A stretch of DNA of 64,000 nucleotides from Letharia columbiana (lineage: Eukaryota > Ascomycota > Lecanoromycetes > Lecanorales > Parmeliaceae), in NCBI RefSeq assembly GCF_014066305.1, contig NW_023501055.1, forward strand, positions 248,001 through 312,000, read 5' to 3'. The position numbers and the translations under genes are program-made. Positions 11,060 through 21,955 of this stretch are shown here, one piece after another. Within the stretch, counting starts at the first letter, position 1. Each line of letters opens with the position of its first letter. Below the pieces are notes generated by a model. The model worked only from the letters and a program-made list of their open reading frames with translations. It was not told the origin of the DNA and ran no database searches.

Positions 11060-12075
11060 TGCTTCGACGCGGATTTGACGGGTGAGATGGAAAGGCCAGT
11101 CGCTTAACAGACACTGTTATTGGCGTTGAGTACGAAGAGGTAGTCTATATTCCACTATAGAGTTCAAGCATCAGAAGCAAGTGATGCAAAAACAGACGAG
11201 GCTGCTTGACCAGCCTGCACCAAGCTAGGTAAGCTCATTTCACATCAGCTAAGCCCTCTCGGGCTAGCCTTCTCTGCTTACTAAGGAACTTTCAGGCTCC
11301 TTGGCATCAAAGGCTGCGAAGTCAGCATATTAGCCCGAAGGGCCTTAGCACCTTGGCACGTTCGAGGAACTGAGGCAACAATCATAGAAAGGAAGGTCTC
11401 ATTGAGTAGCGTTCAACTTTCGTTAGAACATAATACCAAACCTCCCATTGTTCAGTAATCATGACGCCAGCGCCTGCGAGTACTGTCAGTCGCAAGCAGG
11501 CTTTTGCGCTGATACACCGCTCGTCCGGACTCAAACGCTCACGACAGCGTGCGCGTGTGGTCAATGTCCTTTGAAGCTTTTGGAGCTTCGAGGGAATCCA
11601 ACCATTCAATACTCGGTAGACGCTTGACGTGGGATCTCTTCTCAGAACGGGCTTCTACTGTGAAGGATCTTCTTGAAAGGGTTCACAATCTTTGGCCTCC
11701 CAATAGGATGGACCGGCATCGAGTCTTCATGTCCTGGGTAAGATGGATGAATTAGTGGTGACCTCAAAGCCTGTTGTTGCAGTAGGTCTGCGCTAAAATG
11801 CTCCGGCATCCTGCGCAGCTGCAAATTAAAAAGTCAATCCCAAATGTTCACATACAAATTCATCGACTTTGGGGAGATTGTTCCTTCATTGTCTCTGGGC
11901 GAAATTGTAAGCAGCTGACCAGAGCTTGACTAATAGTCTAGTGCCGTCTTCTCAGCTACGCCATCGGCTGGTGCGTTAGATTTACCGACTCGTTCTCAAG
12001 TCTTCCCTTTGCTTGATCGTAATATAAAGTTGCCTTTCGCCTTTCAAGAATTCTGCGGTACAAAACGTGATCACA
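11060..12075. other. Intergenic region with structured GC-rich inverted segments
   Basis: Divergent-promoter interval between the deaminase (minus) and the hydrolase relic (plus). Two 19-20-nt segments at 11,248-11,266 and 11,331-11,349 are near-reverse complements and each is also internally palindromic. No gene is supported. Confidence 0.4.
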
Positions 12076-13201
12076 ATGGTACCATTCAAGTTGCTGCTTC
12101 TCTCCATCATACTGCAGCTTGCTGCTACCGATATGGTACCATTCGATGATTGGCTCTATCAAAGAGTGGCTTTGCCGGACGTCAACATATACATCCGCTA
12201 TGCTGGAACTGGTCCGCCAATCTTGCTGGTGCATGGATACCCACAACATTCGGTAAGCTCCCCCAGAGTTTTCGATCTCCTCGTTGATGGCCATTGTTCG
12301 GCTAATCTAGCATTGATAGCTTATGTGGCATACCATCGGGCCAAATCTTGCCCAGAATTACACCGTCATCGCTGTTGATATCCGAGGATTGGGGCAGTCT
12401 ACGATACCGTCTAGTTACGACTTCACTTCCGCTACAGCATCTGAAGATCTCAAAGGCGTCCTCGACTTCTTGAACATCAATCAGACCTATCTCGTGGCGC
12501 ACGACAAGGGGAATGGCCAATCCGCTGCACTTAATGCCAAGTATCGCTCACTGGTAAAGCGTGCTGCCTATACCGAATATGTTCTTCCAGGCTTTGGCTA
12601 CGAGAGGGTTTTTCTCCAGAGCTCGGTGTAACCGGCCTGTACCAGAACTGGCAGCTCGCCTTTTTCTCCGTTCCTGATGCTGCACAGTACTTCATTCAAG
12701 GCCAGGAAAAGCAGATGCTAGCATGGTATTTCTGGCATGCGTCATATTCTGGCAACTCGGTAATTTCGCAGGACTACTTAGACAGATGTAGGCGCGAGAT
12801 CTCGAAGGCGGGCTATCTGCGGTCTGGGCTTGAGTACTTCAATACAACCGAGGATGACGCTGTATTTTTCAATTCGACGTTAGGCGTCCAACGATTAGAG
12901 AATCCGGCTCTAGTCCAGGAGGAGAAGCGGACCTAACATCCATGGCGTTGCTGGAGCAGACCTGGGGCCCGATCTTGCAGAATCCCAGCTACGACATCGT
13001 TCCGAAGGCTGGGCATTGGCTCGGTAGGATACTCGAGATCCGCACTGTGGCACTCGTCACTCCTGGGACAGCGCTGACGGCAACGTAGGAGATGAAAGTC
13101 CCGAGTGGATTGCAAATAGGGTTCTCAATTTCTTTGCTGAGGATGAAGGTATTCCACCCGTGGACCTCTCGTACCTCAAAAACAAAGTCACGTTAGTTTG
13201 A
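12076..13201 (+). pseudogene. Alpha/beta hydrolase (epoxide-hydrolase-like), two frameshifts
   Basis: The start ATG at 12,076 opens a signal-like segment (MVPFKLLLLSIILQLAATD). Exon 1 ends at 12,252, followed by a 67-nt intron (12,253-12,319). Exon 2 carries the cap of a soluble-epoxide-hydrolase-like fold: the HGYPQHS oxyanion segment before the intron, MWHTIGPNLAQNYTVIAVD, RGLGQS, and the nucleophile elbow VAHDKGNGQ. The frame breaks near 12,615; the next frame gives ELGVTGLYQNWQLAFF onward. It breaks again near 12,912, where the third frame gives GEADLTSMALL then PKAGHW with the catalytic His. A last 65-nt intron (13,024-13,088) leads to DESPEWIANRVLNFF and a stop at 13,199. Each break needs a single-base change; the first is close to a TTTTT run, so assembly error is possible. 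If real, the protein is lost after about 160 residues. Confidence 0.8.
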
Positions 13202-16200
13202 GAGCACGCACGTAGGGTCATGAAATACCGTCGAGAATTGAGGTAAGACAAGAAGAGAAGGCGGGGTTGTCTGGTTAGAGCCAGATTGACTTGCAGTTGC
13301 TGACTTCTCCCTCTCATGTTTCCCACTACGTCAAGATATTCTATTTTCACCCAATGCACATAACAGTACTTGACTAAGATTTCCCGTCAGTCAGATACAA
13401 CAGTCTATTGTTTGATCTCTATGTTTGGGCCCATTTCTTTGCGTATCGCGCGGGTTGACGACTTGGGCTGTGACAAGACGCGAGCGCCGTCGACGAACAA
13501 CAGGCATGGGGCAGCAAAATCTTCCCAGGGCTTCTAAGCTCGAACCATATCCCAATCATTTCCATTAGTCGTGCTTGCGTTTGATGTTCACGCCCCCGCG
13601 CCAAGCGTTTCATGGCTGTCACACTCATACACGATCGTCCCAAAAACCCCGACTGTGCCTCCCTTCTCATGTCTACTCATCGAACAGAACCTTCTTTCTC
13701 GAGTCGAGTCGACACGGCCGAGGTGAAACAGAGACCTTTTTATTCGCTCATTGTTGAAATATCGGAATTCCAGGTTATGTGGAGGCGCCATGATCGAATA
13801 TCTCTTATTCTCGTAAATGTTTTGAATAAGGGCTGGCTGTGACTTCCAAAAATTATAAGTCTTAGATCATTGCTCAAACGTCATGTACAAGCTGGGAGAG
13901 GGCACAACCAGACCGATTAGTCCACTGTATTTCCGAAAAGTAAATGGTGAAGTCCTACTACAGATACCGAAAAGCAAAAACAGTCCAACTGGATCGAACC
14001 GAATCGGTATTTGTTGCGCGGTCTCCATTTATAGACTTTTAGATGTAGCCCTTGTCCATTTCGTCATCCTTCAGAGTTTGTACAATTTGTTTCTAAAAAT
14101 TTGAGGCTCAAAGCATGCTGTTGCCACATGAACAGGTTGGCTGGCCACGACAGAGACCTCCCATAACCATAAACATCGATACCTCCCCTCCGAAACACAA
14201 TAGGCAAGACGGCAGCCACCCACAGGCCAGAGACATCACGGAGGAAACGAACCCTCTCACTCCGACTCTATCCGTGGAGGATGTCTCTGACGACAGACCA
14301 AACTCTTGTGACGACAGTCAAGTCGGCTTGGAAAAGAACTCGCTAATCCTGCACGTTCGTCCATGATTCTCGCGCACTCACCAAGCCAGCTACTGTCCCG
14401 AGATCGTCCTCCGCAAAGCGCGGAAGTAGCAGAACGACAACCATCAGAGGCCCGATCACTGCCAGAAACCTAGCCAATTCTACCCTTAGACCCTAACCAT
14501 CAACAGATAGATTCAGTCAGTCCCAAGAGCCCATGCCGAAACTATTGACGAGTCAAATAGTCGTGCAACGGAGAAGGAACCCACGTCTATGACTTTGAAG
14601 ACCGTAGTGTCCAGGGTAAGTCAGAAAGTCCTGCAACGGGAAATGAATGTGATGTTTCTGGCTCTGAAGACCTCAGCATCCAGGAAGAGCTCATTTTGTA
14701 GCAAATTCTCGATGTGCCTTTGGCTCCTGACCATTCTCTGACCGCCACGAAGAAGTCGTAGGTTGTATGACCTTTGACGAACATAGTTCGGCGCGTCGAG
14801 TTTCCCTCAATAACGTTAGAGGCGCAGAGCTAGTTGACTCATTTCTCTATCACTGGCAGGATAGATCTCAGTGCTCAAGTCCTCTAGACCGGAGTTGTTT
14901 TGCCGACCTAGCGGGTTAGACAGCCTTATGCCGGTCCCTGGAACGGGTGACTAAATAGTCAATAGGTCACCGCGCTTTCAATACAGCCAGAGTAGGAGGG
15001 ACAGAAATACCTGTTTCGTTGCCACGAGCTCATAGTTGTTGCGAACATCAATCGTGTGGTGACAAACGAGGGTGTCAGGTACTTACGACGTAAGAAACTG
15101 GGTCCACACATGATAATTTTTGAGAACCTGGATATAATTGTTACCAACGCTGATGTTAGATGCCTCTGTCTATGGTATAAGACGTACGATCTCAATGGCT
15201 GTTCCGTTAGGAAATTGAGATCCTAGAGTACGAGAAAAGTCGGATTTGGATGATTATCGCCAATTGGGCGGAAGCTAAAGCAGCTAAACAAATCCTCCAG
15301 AGGGTCCAGGCTCGAAGAGGGTGCGCAGGCCATCGCGAGCGCGTCAAAATCAAGCATTTACGTGTCTTACCAGACAAGTCCGGAGGTGTTGCTGATACCC
15401 GTCAGATACAAATACGTCTGGATGTTGGCAAGGAATGCCGATATCAAGGCTAACCTTGAGTCGAAAGTCAAACACCGCAAGCTCTACTGACCTTGCTATG
15501 TCTCGTGAAACTCGAGATCATCTACCTTCTGCAGGAAAAACTATCCAATCTTCGTCGAGACCTCAAATACATCCGCGTCTTTCCATCTAAAGGCAATCTA
15601 TTGCCAACTTCTTTTCACGACGATCGAATACAATGCCTCAAGGAGTCATGTAAAATCCACGATCGTCACTACCATGTGACCCACATATCGGGCCTGCACG
15701 AACGAGGTTGGAACCGAATTGAAAGCACGGACGCATTGCATCAGGGTTTCTGCATGGGATGGCAGGATATTATCCAATTCGTCTATGGTAGTGTCAACAC
15801 AAAAAACAAATCATCCGATCGAAGAAAGCTTTAACAATATCAGTAATCGCAGAGAAACCCGCCAAGGTGAAACAGTCAAAGGCGAAAGGGCACAAGAGCA
15901 ATTGAGAAACCATGCGGAAGGCTTGCAAAGCATCCAAGCGACCATTGCGACCGCAAGGGAAGATTCGCAGAATTTGCGAGGTCAGGCTGAAATTGCCAGG
16001 ACTCTGGCGAGGAGTTCAAACGCAAGTGAATGATTGAACTCCATCGTCTTTTGTGGGTTCCTATGGGGGCTTTCGGTTACATAGCTGATAGGTGTTAGGT
16101 GATTCGGCTCAGCGTCTTGCACATCCGGTGTTGGGTTATGTGCTAAAGGACGCGAGCTTGGCGGCATCATGCATGCGAACAGACTTAATGCAGTAAGCAA

Positions 16201-16412
16201 TGTTGACGCCGAAGCTTATTAGGGGCACGTTGCGTCCCGGTGCTTGGCTGCTGGAGATTCTCATCTATCATACCTTTGGGCAGTGCTATGGCAAAGCAAC
16301 CCACATTTATTTTCGGGTAGCCTGCAGTCCCCCTTAGACAAAGCTGCGTAAAATCGATGATGTTGAAGCTAATACTTCAAGAGATCCCTCGCTAGTGTCT
16401 GCAGAGTATGTG
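13202..16412. other. Long spacer with unrecognised coding-like shreds
   Basis: From 13,200 to 14,960 nothing is supported. From about 14,990 to 16,033 (plus) several open segments of 60-110 codons follow each other in different frames. The last (to 16,033) has a charged, Gln/Ala-rich helical tail ending RTLARSSNASE. No domain is recognised and starts are lacking; it may be a decayed multi-exon gene. Confidence 0.3.
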
Positions 16413-17292
16413 CTATCTGCGGATTCTCTCCGCTTCTTCAACCAACGCTTCAATCCATGATAGTCCGTTCCTTTCCATGAGTCCATCAATCTCAGTATCT
16501 GGTAATTCAACTCTATCCATATTTGGCACTTCGTATATCTCGATACCTAGTAATTCAGTGTCCTCTGTGCCAGACAGTTCATCCTCTTCAAGCCTCTGTA
16601 GCTCAGCCGAGAAACTCGAGTTGGTGCCAGAAAGGAAAGGTGATCCGCAAGCAAGCCGAACTTGGTCCCACCCGCAAGGCTTCTTCTGTCTCCATCCTTC
16701 CCATGTCAAATACTTTGAGCCTTCGTGAATCTCTCTTGACACCATTTGACCTCTCCGCCATTGGCGAGATCAAGTATCCCTCGAACTTGCATATACATTC
16801 TCTTGTCCGCTGTATAGTTGGGTTCCCCAGGAGATACAAGGTAGTGGTGGAGAGTATAATAGTGAGACTGTTTTGAAGGTGGTGCACTCCTCGGCTTTCT
16901 TAAATAAAGTAATACCGGTCGCCAATTCTGTCTGCAGCATCGTGATCATAGCCCTCACTAGAGTAAGGCCATTTGTCTTTATCATAATCTATCCGTGCGT
17001 TGATGTGGTCATGTGGCAAATGGTTCCTCACTTAGTACATGTAGAGGAAGTCAAATGTTTCGATGCCATCTACTTTATCACGTTGACTCAGAGTGATTCT
17101 CTTGCCGCCCATTGCAACATTGTTCTGGCTCCACGAAATGAAGACGTTGTTCATGAAGCTTTCGTCTAGTCTACCTCCTAAATCATTCTTCAGCTCTAGG
17201 CCGTCGTCGTCTGACTCGGAACCGTCGTCGTCCGGCACTTGGATGTTCCTTCCGAGGTGCGTATTATTTCTGAAAAAAATTTACAGGATATA
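16413..17292 (-). other. Coding-like minus-strand segments, gene not resolved
   Basis: Two minus-strand segments look protein-like by composition. One is acidic (GSESDDDGLELKNDLGGRL..., 17,240-17,032) and lacks its own ATG. The other, 110 codons at 16,745-16,413, has many Glu/Leu residues and ends EALVEEAERIRR. Between them the frame is not continuous and I could not place introns with confidence. They may be exons of one gene or relics; no family is recognised. Confidence 0.25.
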
Positions 17293-17545
17293 ACGAAGGT
17301 TGTGGACTGAATAATGTACTAGATGATCTTTGTTAGATACGCAATCTCGCAGAGCACATAGTAAATCTGATTCTCAATCGCCTGGATTGGGCCATGACCT
17401 TCCAACTATTGGAGCAAGCATTGGGTTCTTACCGACACTGCTACCCATCAGCAACTCGGATAATGACTACATAATCGCTCCACCCTTCTTGTCTGCTGTC
17501 TTTGCAAGGCCGACGTCCTATAGCCTCTTTGAGTGAATCAAGCTG

Positions 17546-18532
17546 CTAGGTTGTCACTCCCTTCCGCTTTCTCACCTCTGTTTCCTCTGTTTCAATCCTT
17601 TCACCGGCGCTTCCTTCTCTGTTTAATTGATTCGTACCCACTCCCATCTTCTCGCCACTCACCTCTTCTCCTTCACCAATTTCTTCACCGCCCCCATGTT
17701 CCTCCTCGCTTTCATCAGCCGGACGGTCCACTTCATGAAAGCGCGTGTAAAATCTCTGCCTGTTCAGTACATCGTACGTTATCGACACCGGCTCCAAGAT
17801 ATGATGTTGACGGCCCACAGCACTCCAGGGACGGAATTTGATATATGGACCATTTTCCCCATTATGTTCAACTGCGGGACCCAGAATTGGTTCCAGTATG
17901 TTTTTCACGAACAGCCTGATCCTGCCCTCGTCGGCGAAAATCATAAGCCGCGGCATCAACTCGACCACCAGAACCCGGAACCCGACAAAGCTTTTCGGCC
18001 GCTCAAGGACCTTCGTGATACCGCTCTTGATCTCTGATAAGGAACACAGTATGCCGAAGTTCAATTTGATGAGCAACTTGTTTCGGTAGATGCCACGATG
18101 AACGAAATACGACGCAGGCCTGAAGTTAACAACGGGTTCGATAGTAGTAAATTCTACGTAATAGTCTAGATTGCATCGAAGCTCAAAGTCCTGAGCCAGC
18201 AACTGTGACGATGTGTAGTAAAGTCGATTTACCGCAGAGTAGCCAGCTTCTTGGCGGAATATGCCTGCTCGGTAGAACATGGACTGCGCTTCCGTATTGA
18301 TCCCCCGGCAGGTGCGCAGTAGTGAAAGATCGCCGGCAGAGAAGAGGAGAGCGTAGATCATGTCACGAATTTCGGGCGGTAGTTTGAGTAGGATACCACC
18401 TGCTGTGGGTGTTGATGTAATGGATAAGGACGCATTTGTTGGTGCAACATGCCGTGAAGATGATATCAGTCTCTGCCGAAGCCTCGAACTACGCCGTATG
18501 GTGAACAATTCTTCAGTTGCCGGTAGAGGCAT
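17546..18532 (-). CDS. F-box-like (LPPEIRDMIY-type) protein
   Basis: Intronless, 328 aa from the ATG at 18,532. A low-complexity Arg/Ser-rich N-terminus precedes the motif LLKLPPEIRDMIYALLF (about residues 50-66), then LSLLRTCRGINTEAQSMFYR. This is the degenerate F-box-like (2EXR-type) head common in fungal accessory proteins. In such proteins the head is followed by a variable alpha/beta region reporting on folding of one small globular unit. The C-terminal 60 residues are strongly acidic then basic (EESEEEHGGGEEIGEGEE), probably disordered. A role as substrate adaptor for an SCF ubiquitin ligase is only inferred from the motif, and many such proteins are uncharacterised. The frame is intact with no sign of decay. 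Confidence 0.75.
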   Translation of the reverse strand: MPLPATEELFTIRRSSRLRQRLISSSRHVAPTNASLSITSTPTAGGILLKLPPEIRDMIYALLFSAGDLSLLRTCRGINTEAQSMFYRAGIFRQEAGYSAVNRLYYTSSQLLAQDFELRCNLDYYVEFTTIEPVVNFRPASYFVHRGIYRNKLLIKLNFGILCSLSEIKSGITKVLERPKSFVGFRVLVVELMPRLMIFADEGRIRLFVKNILEPILGPAVEHNGENGPYIKFRPWSAVGRQHHILEPVSITYDVLNRQRFYTRFHEVDRPADESEEEHGGGEEIGEGEEVSGEKMGVGTNQLNREGSAGERIETEETEVRKRKGVTT

Positions 18533-19581
18533 TATCACGAGCTGTTGAGCGTTGTGTTCAGACTCGAAGCGTTGGTTGATGGATATTAATCAAACCTTAC
18601 GGAAGCAGAGGCGAGTATGGAAAGAAGAATGCATAATAAAGATGAAGAACGGGACCTTTATATTTGGAAGAGAGTTGGTGATGTGTTGAGTGTCCTTCGT
18701 TCGAAATTGAGTTGTTGACTTCGACACATTGTTGTTGACGTTTGGGCTTTTCAACACAAGAGGCTGATCTCTCACAACGTTAGGGCACTGTGAACCCTCG
18801 CTTTTCATGTAAAGCTATCGCTAATCCTGATACAGCCACCGCCACTTCACTCATAAAGCCATCGACTATCTCTTTCGATATGGTATCTTGGGAATTTGTG
18901 TAATAAGTCCTCACCGCAGATGCCGTGGATGCCACTGTGATGTTTCTTCTGGGTGGCGGATAGTCATTGTCCCAGCCAAAGCTCATCATCAACATGCAAT
19001 CACCAAGTCGATGGTGTACCTTATCAAGTATGTTAATATCATTCCTCAGTCTCTCTAGGCTTTGCGTAAGCAGAAAAAGAAAGCGAGTGCGAAAGCCAAA
19101 AGGATGATTACCGGCATTCTAAACTACGTTATGCTGTATGCCAGTCAGGCAGCTATAAACTAAAGCCGAGATTGAGTAATAAACGAATTCATTTCCACAG
19201 CGAAAGACAAGAACAACGTATTTGCATCGAGCATTCCAGGAGTAGAGTTTTGCAGGAACATCTTCTTAGGCTTGAGCTACTCCGATTCTTTTTCTGCTTT
19301 TCTGAAGAGGTGTTGATGCCAAAGCCACGCGCTTGAACAAGATTCGATCAACTCGCGACTTTGCCGCACATCAGCAGCTACTTCTGTACTATTCCCTGAT
19401 ACATAACCAGTCCTACAACAATTCTCATATCGACTAATACAGAAAAAACAGATTGTGGGTATATGAAAGTTCAGCCGGAACACCCGCGAGGCGATGATAA
19501 TGCGTGGGTTATCCTGATACAATTTAATAGGGAAAAAGGGATCAGATGTGCCAATACAAGACTCACAGATGGTTTAAACGT
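18533..19581. other. Spacer, nothing recognised
   Basis: About 1 kb upstream of the F-box-like gene and downstream of the Cys-rich gene. Only short frames without domains are present. Confidence 0.5.
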
Positions 19582-19971
19582 TCACACTACTTTTCTCACC
19601 TTTTTGAGAGGATTTTTTCCTTTGGTACGCGATGCCCGTGCACGTTCTCGTTCCAGTTCTTGTGCTTCCCATCCTTGCTCTTCGTCTGCGGGTGCGTTGG
19701 CTTTTCTCCTTGCTGCCTATAGCTTACACGTCAGTTTACCGGTATGGAATCTATTATGCAACAAATCAAAGCTCACCTCAGCGCGGTCCTTGCATTTGGG
19801 ACAAGAATTCCTGTTCATGTATATCCAGCCCTTACATAGGGGATCCTGGCATTGTAGCTGGTGCGTACGGCAACATCCGCGTGCAACACAACAGGGTCCC
19901 ATCTTGACATAAACCCCTATCTTTCTACCAGGACAGTGGTGTGTCGTTCCGGTACCTGGCGGTTGGGGCAT
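19582..19971 (-). CDS. Small Cys/His-rich protein, putative zinc binder
   Basis: Two exons, 19,971-19,777 and 19,716-19,582. The 60-nt GTGAGC...CTATAG intron is phase 0, giving 109 aa. I chose the ATG at 19,971 (MPQPPGTGTTHHC). The N-terminal domain packs cysteines and histidines as HHC, GPCC, GCC, TH, C, C and finally a CPKC knuckle (residues about 59-62), with WIYMNRN between. This suggests one or two zinc sites of a ribbon or treble-clef kind. Splicing switches into a highly charged helix (EAQELERERARASRTK) ending KKVRKVV. Without the splice the frame would run into a hydrophobic, non-coding-looking tail, which supports the intron. There is no signal peptide. The family is not recognised; it may be a nuclear or cytosolic small zinc protein. 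Confidence 0.6.
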
Positions 19972-20317
19972 TGTGGCACTAAGGCTATTCAAGCTGTCTA
20001 TTTATATAATGTATAAGTCGTTGGGTGAAATGAGGCGTTTAGAAAAAGTATGAGGCATGTTGTCAATGGAAACGAAGTAGCGCTCGTTCTTGAAGAAGGT
20101 AGATGGATGCTGGCTTTGTTCGAGCCTTTCATTAGAGGAAAGAAAGCCCTTCGCGGATGCATTTCTGTTCGCAGCGGGAGATGATTGCGGAGAAAATCAT
20201 TCGTCAAATGCGGAAAGAATATTAGACGGCTGAACGAAAAGCAAGCACGGTTGCGACGAGTTTCCGTTTCCAAAATACGGTCGGCATGGTCATGTATCTT
20301 GGATCTATTTAAAACAC
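19972..20317. other. Short spacer
   Basis: About 345 bp between two minus-strand genes. A TATATAA-containing stretch near 20,002-20,008 lies about 30 bp upstream of the Cys-rich gene's ATG. No gene is seen. Confidence 0.4.
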
Positions 20318-21955
20318 TCATTCAGAAGCCGCATTCGGCTGAGCTTCTTCCATAGCTTCGTCCTCTTCGGTGTCATCACCGCCGGTAGAACCCTTACTGT
20401 TCCTGTCCTCATCCTTGGGATTCATTTTCGAATCGTACAGCGCTGCCCATTCTTTCAAGAAGTTCTGAGCTCTTATAGTGGCTGAGCCATCTTGATTACC
20501 GTGCTGAGCAAAGTAGAACAGCTCTCGTGCCAGTCGAAACCCCGGCTGATACGCAAACCACTCCCAATCGAACCCCACGACTTCTTCAAACTTCTCTTTA
20601 ATCTCCTCCTGTTCTGCCGTGGTTGGCTCACTTTCCACCTCGTTTCCATCTGTATCGTATTTTATTTGGTCCGTCCAAAGCCAAGATGGCGGAGCGCAGG
20701 AGACGAATGTTGGAGCGAAGACGGCGCTGTCCCAGTCAACAATGCCTGAAATTGTCGGTGAGCCATTTGGCAAAATTTGCACCATGACATTGCGGGCTGC
20801 AAAATCAAAATGACACAGACAGTTCTGGCCGTCGCCAAGGAAACCAATGTCTGCCATTTCTTTGGCCGCCTGCACGAACTGAAGTTGATAATCCCAGTAG
20901 AGGATCTGTGCAGGATTATCGAGCAGCTCGTGGGCCAACCAACGCCCAAACTGGGTTCCGAACCAATCGAGCGGGGTCTGAGTTGTGGTTTCCATTTCTT
21001 CATTGGAGACGTGAAGGGGGATCTTTGACTTCCAGTCATCGTCGTATGCAGACTTAATGTCGAATTGGCGGACAAGAAACGTGTGGGTTCCGTCGTCCGC
21101 TACAGAGGCCTCAACAATACCAGGCGAAGAGCTCTTTACAGCTTGTAACGCAAGTATGGTTTTGCCGACTTCTTGCGCAACTTTACAGCGTTGCTCATGA
21201 GTGAGCTCATCCCAAATTGTATGTAATGAAACTCCAGGCAGCCGGCTTTGTACAACGTATCCACTCTCGAGAGGGTTGTTGGCCGTCGCATCAAAGCTGA
21301 TGACATCAGCTACCGGAAGGGTAGTATTCTGGCGGACGTAGCGCAGAATAGCAACTTCACGCTCAATGTACCCTAATTCCGCCATCTGTGGCCGGGGAAC
21401 CCTCAGAACGAGATTTTGTGGTTCAATGGTACCAGTGTTTTTGACTATTACCCCAACGATTCGATTATAAGTACCGCCAACCAAGCGCTCAATGATGAAT
21501 TCCTTGTCGGTTTCGGAAGAGGAAAAGAGAAAGCGGCGCAACTTCTTGATCCGCACGGCTTCGAGGATACGAGTTTTTGTGACGCCGCCCATACGGCTTT
21601 CAGGAGTTGCTATTCGAGACTCGGCAGGCCAGAGTACATGGCACAACTCTTTGACACGGACTTGATACTGATCGAACGGCTCTTGGCTGTATTCGAGAGT
21701 CGAAGTCCGCGAATCAACCGAGATGCTGGAGCTAACCGGGGAGGACTTATTGGCTAGCTGTAACTTTTCTTGAGAATCTCTTTGTGGTTCGGTGATAGCT
21801 TCCTCGCCGCTAGTATCCATGATGTCTGTATTCGCAGGTGGGAATGACTCGTTGGCTGGTTGGAAAACATCTTCAGAATCGCTTGCTGGTCTGATCAGAG
21901 GTCCATTGCCAGGGAACTGCTTACTGTCTGCAGCTGGTGTTGCTGTCGACTCCAT
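20318..21955 (-). CDS. Aminoglycoside phosphotransferase (APH)-family kinase-like protein
   Basis: Intronless, 545 aa from the ATG at 21,955 (MESTATPAADSK); upstream in-frame codons lack an ATG. The first 130 residues are Ser/Glu/Pro-rich and likely disordered. The kinase-like fold follows: a glycine-containing loop (ERLVGGTYNRI, about 156-166), a beta-strand LVLRVPRP, a hinge region (YVVQSRLPGVSL), the catalytic loop CHFDFAARNVMV (HxDxxxxN, about 382-389) and the metal motif GIVDWDSA (404-411). A C-terminal helical lobe ends in an acidic tail (DDTEEDEAMEEA). Fungal APH-domain proteins phosphorylate mostly unknown small molecules or act as pseudokinases; here the catalytic Asp, Asn and second Asp are all present. 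There is no signal peptide, so it is presumably cytosolic. The substrate is unknown. Confidence 0.85.
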   Translation of the reverse strand: MESTATPAADSKQFPGNGPLIRPASDSEDVFQPANESFPPANTDIMDTSGEEAITEPQRDSQEKLQLANKSSPVSSSISVDSRTSTLEYSQEPFDQYQVRVKELCHVLWPAESRIATPESRMGGVTKTRILEAVRIKKLRRFLFSSSETDKEFIIERLVGGTYNRIVGVIVKNTGTIEPQNLVLRVPRPQMAELGYIEREVAILRYVRQNTTLPVADVISFDATANNPLESGYVVQSRLPGVSLHTIWDELTHEQRCKVAQEVGKTILALQAVKSSSPGIVEASVADDGTHTFLVRQFDIKSAYDDDWKSKIPLHVSNEEMETTTQTPLDWFGTQFGRWLAHELLDNPAQILYWDYQLQFVQAAKEMADIGFLGDGQNCLCHFDFAARNVMVQILPNGSPTISGIVDWDSAVFAPTFVSCAPPSWLWTDQIKYDTDGNEVESEPTTAEQEEIKEKFEEVVGFDWEWFAYQPGFRLARELFYFAQHGNQDGSATIRAQNFLKEWAALYDSKMNPKDEDRNSKGSTGGDDTEEDEAMEEAQPNAASE

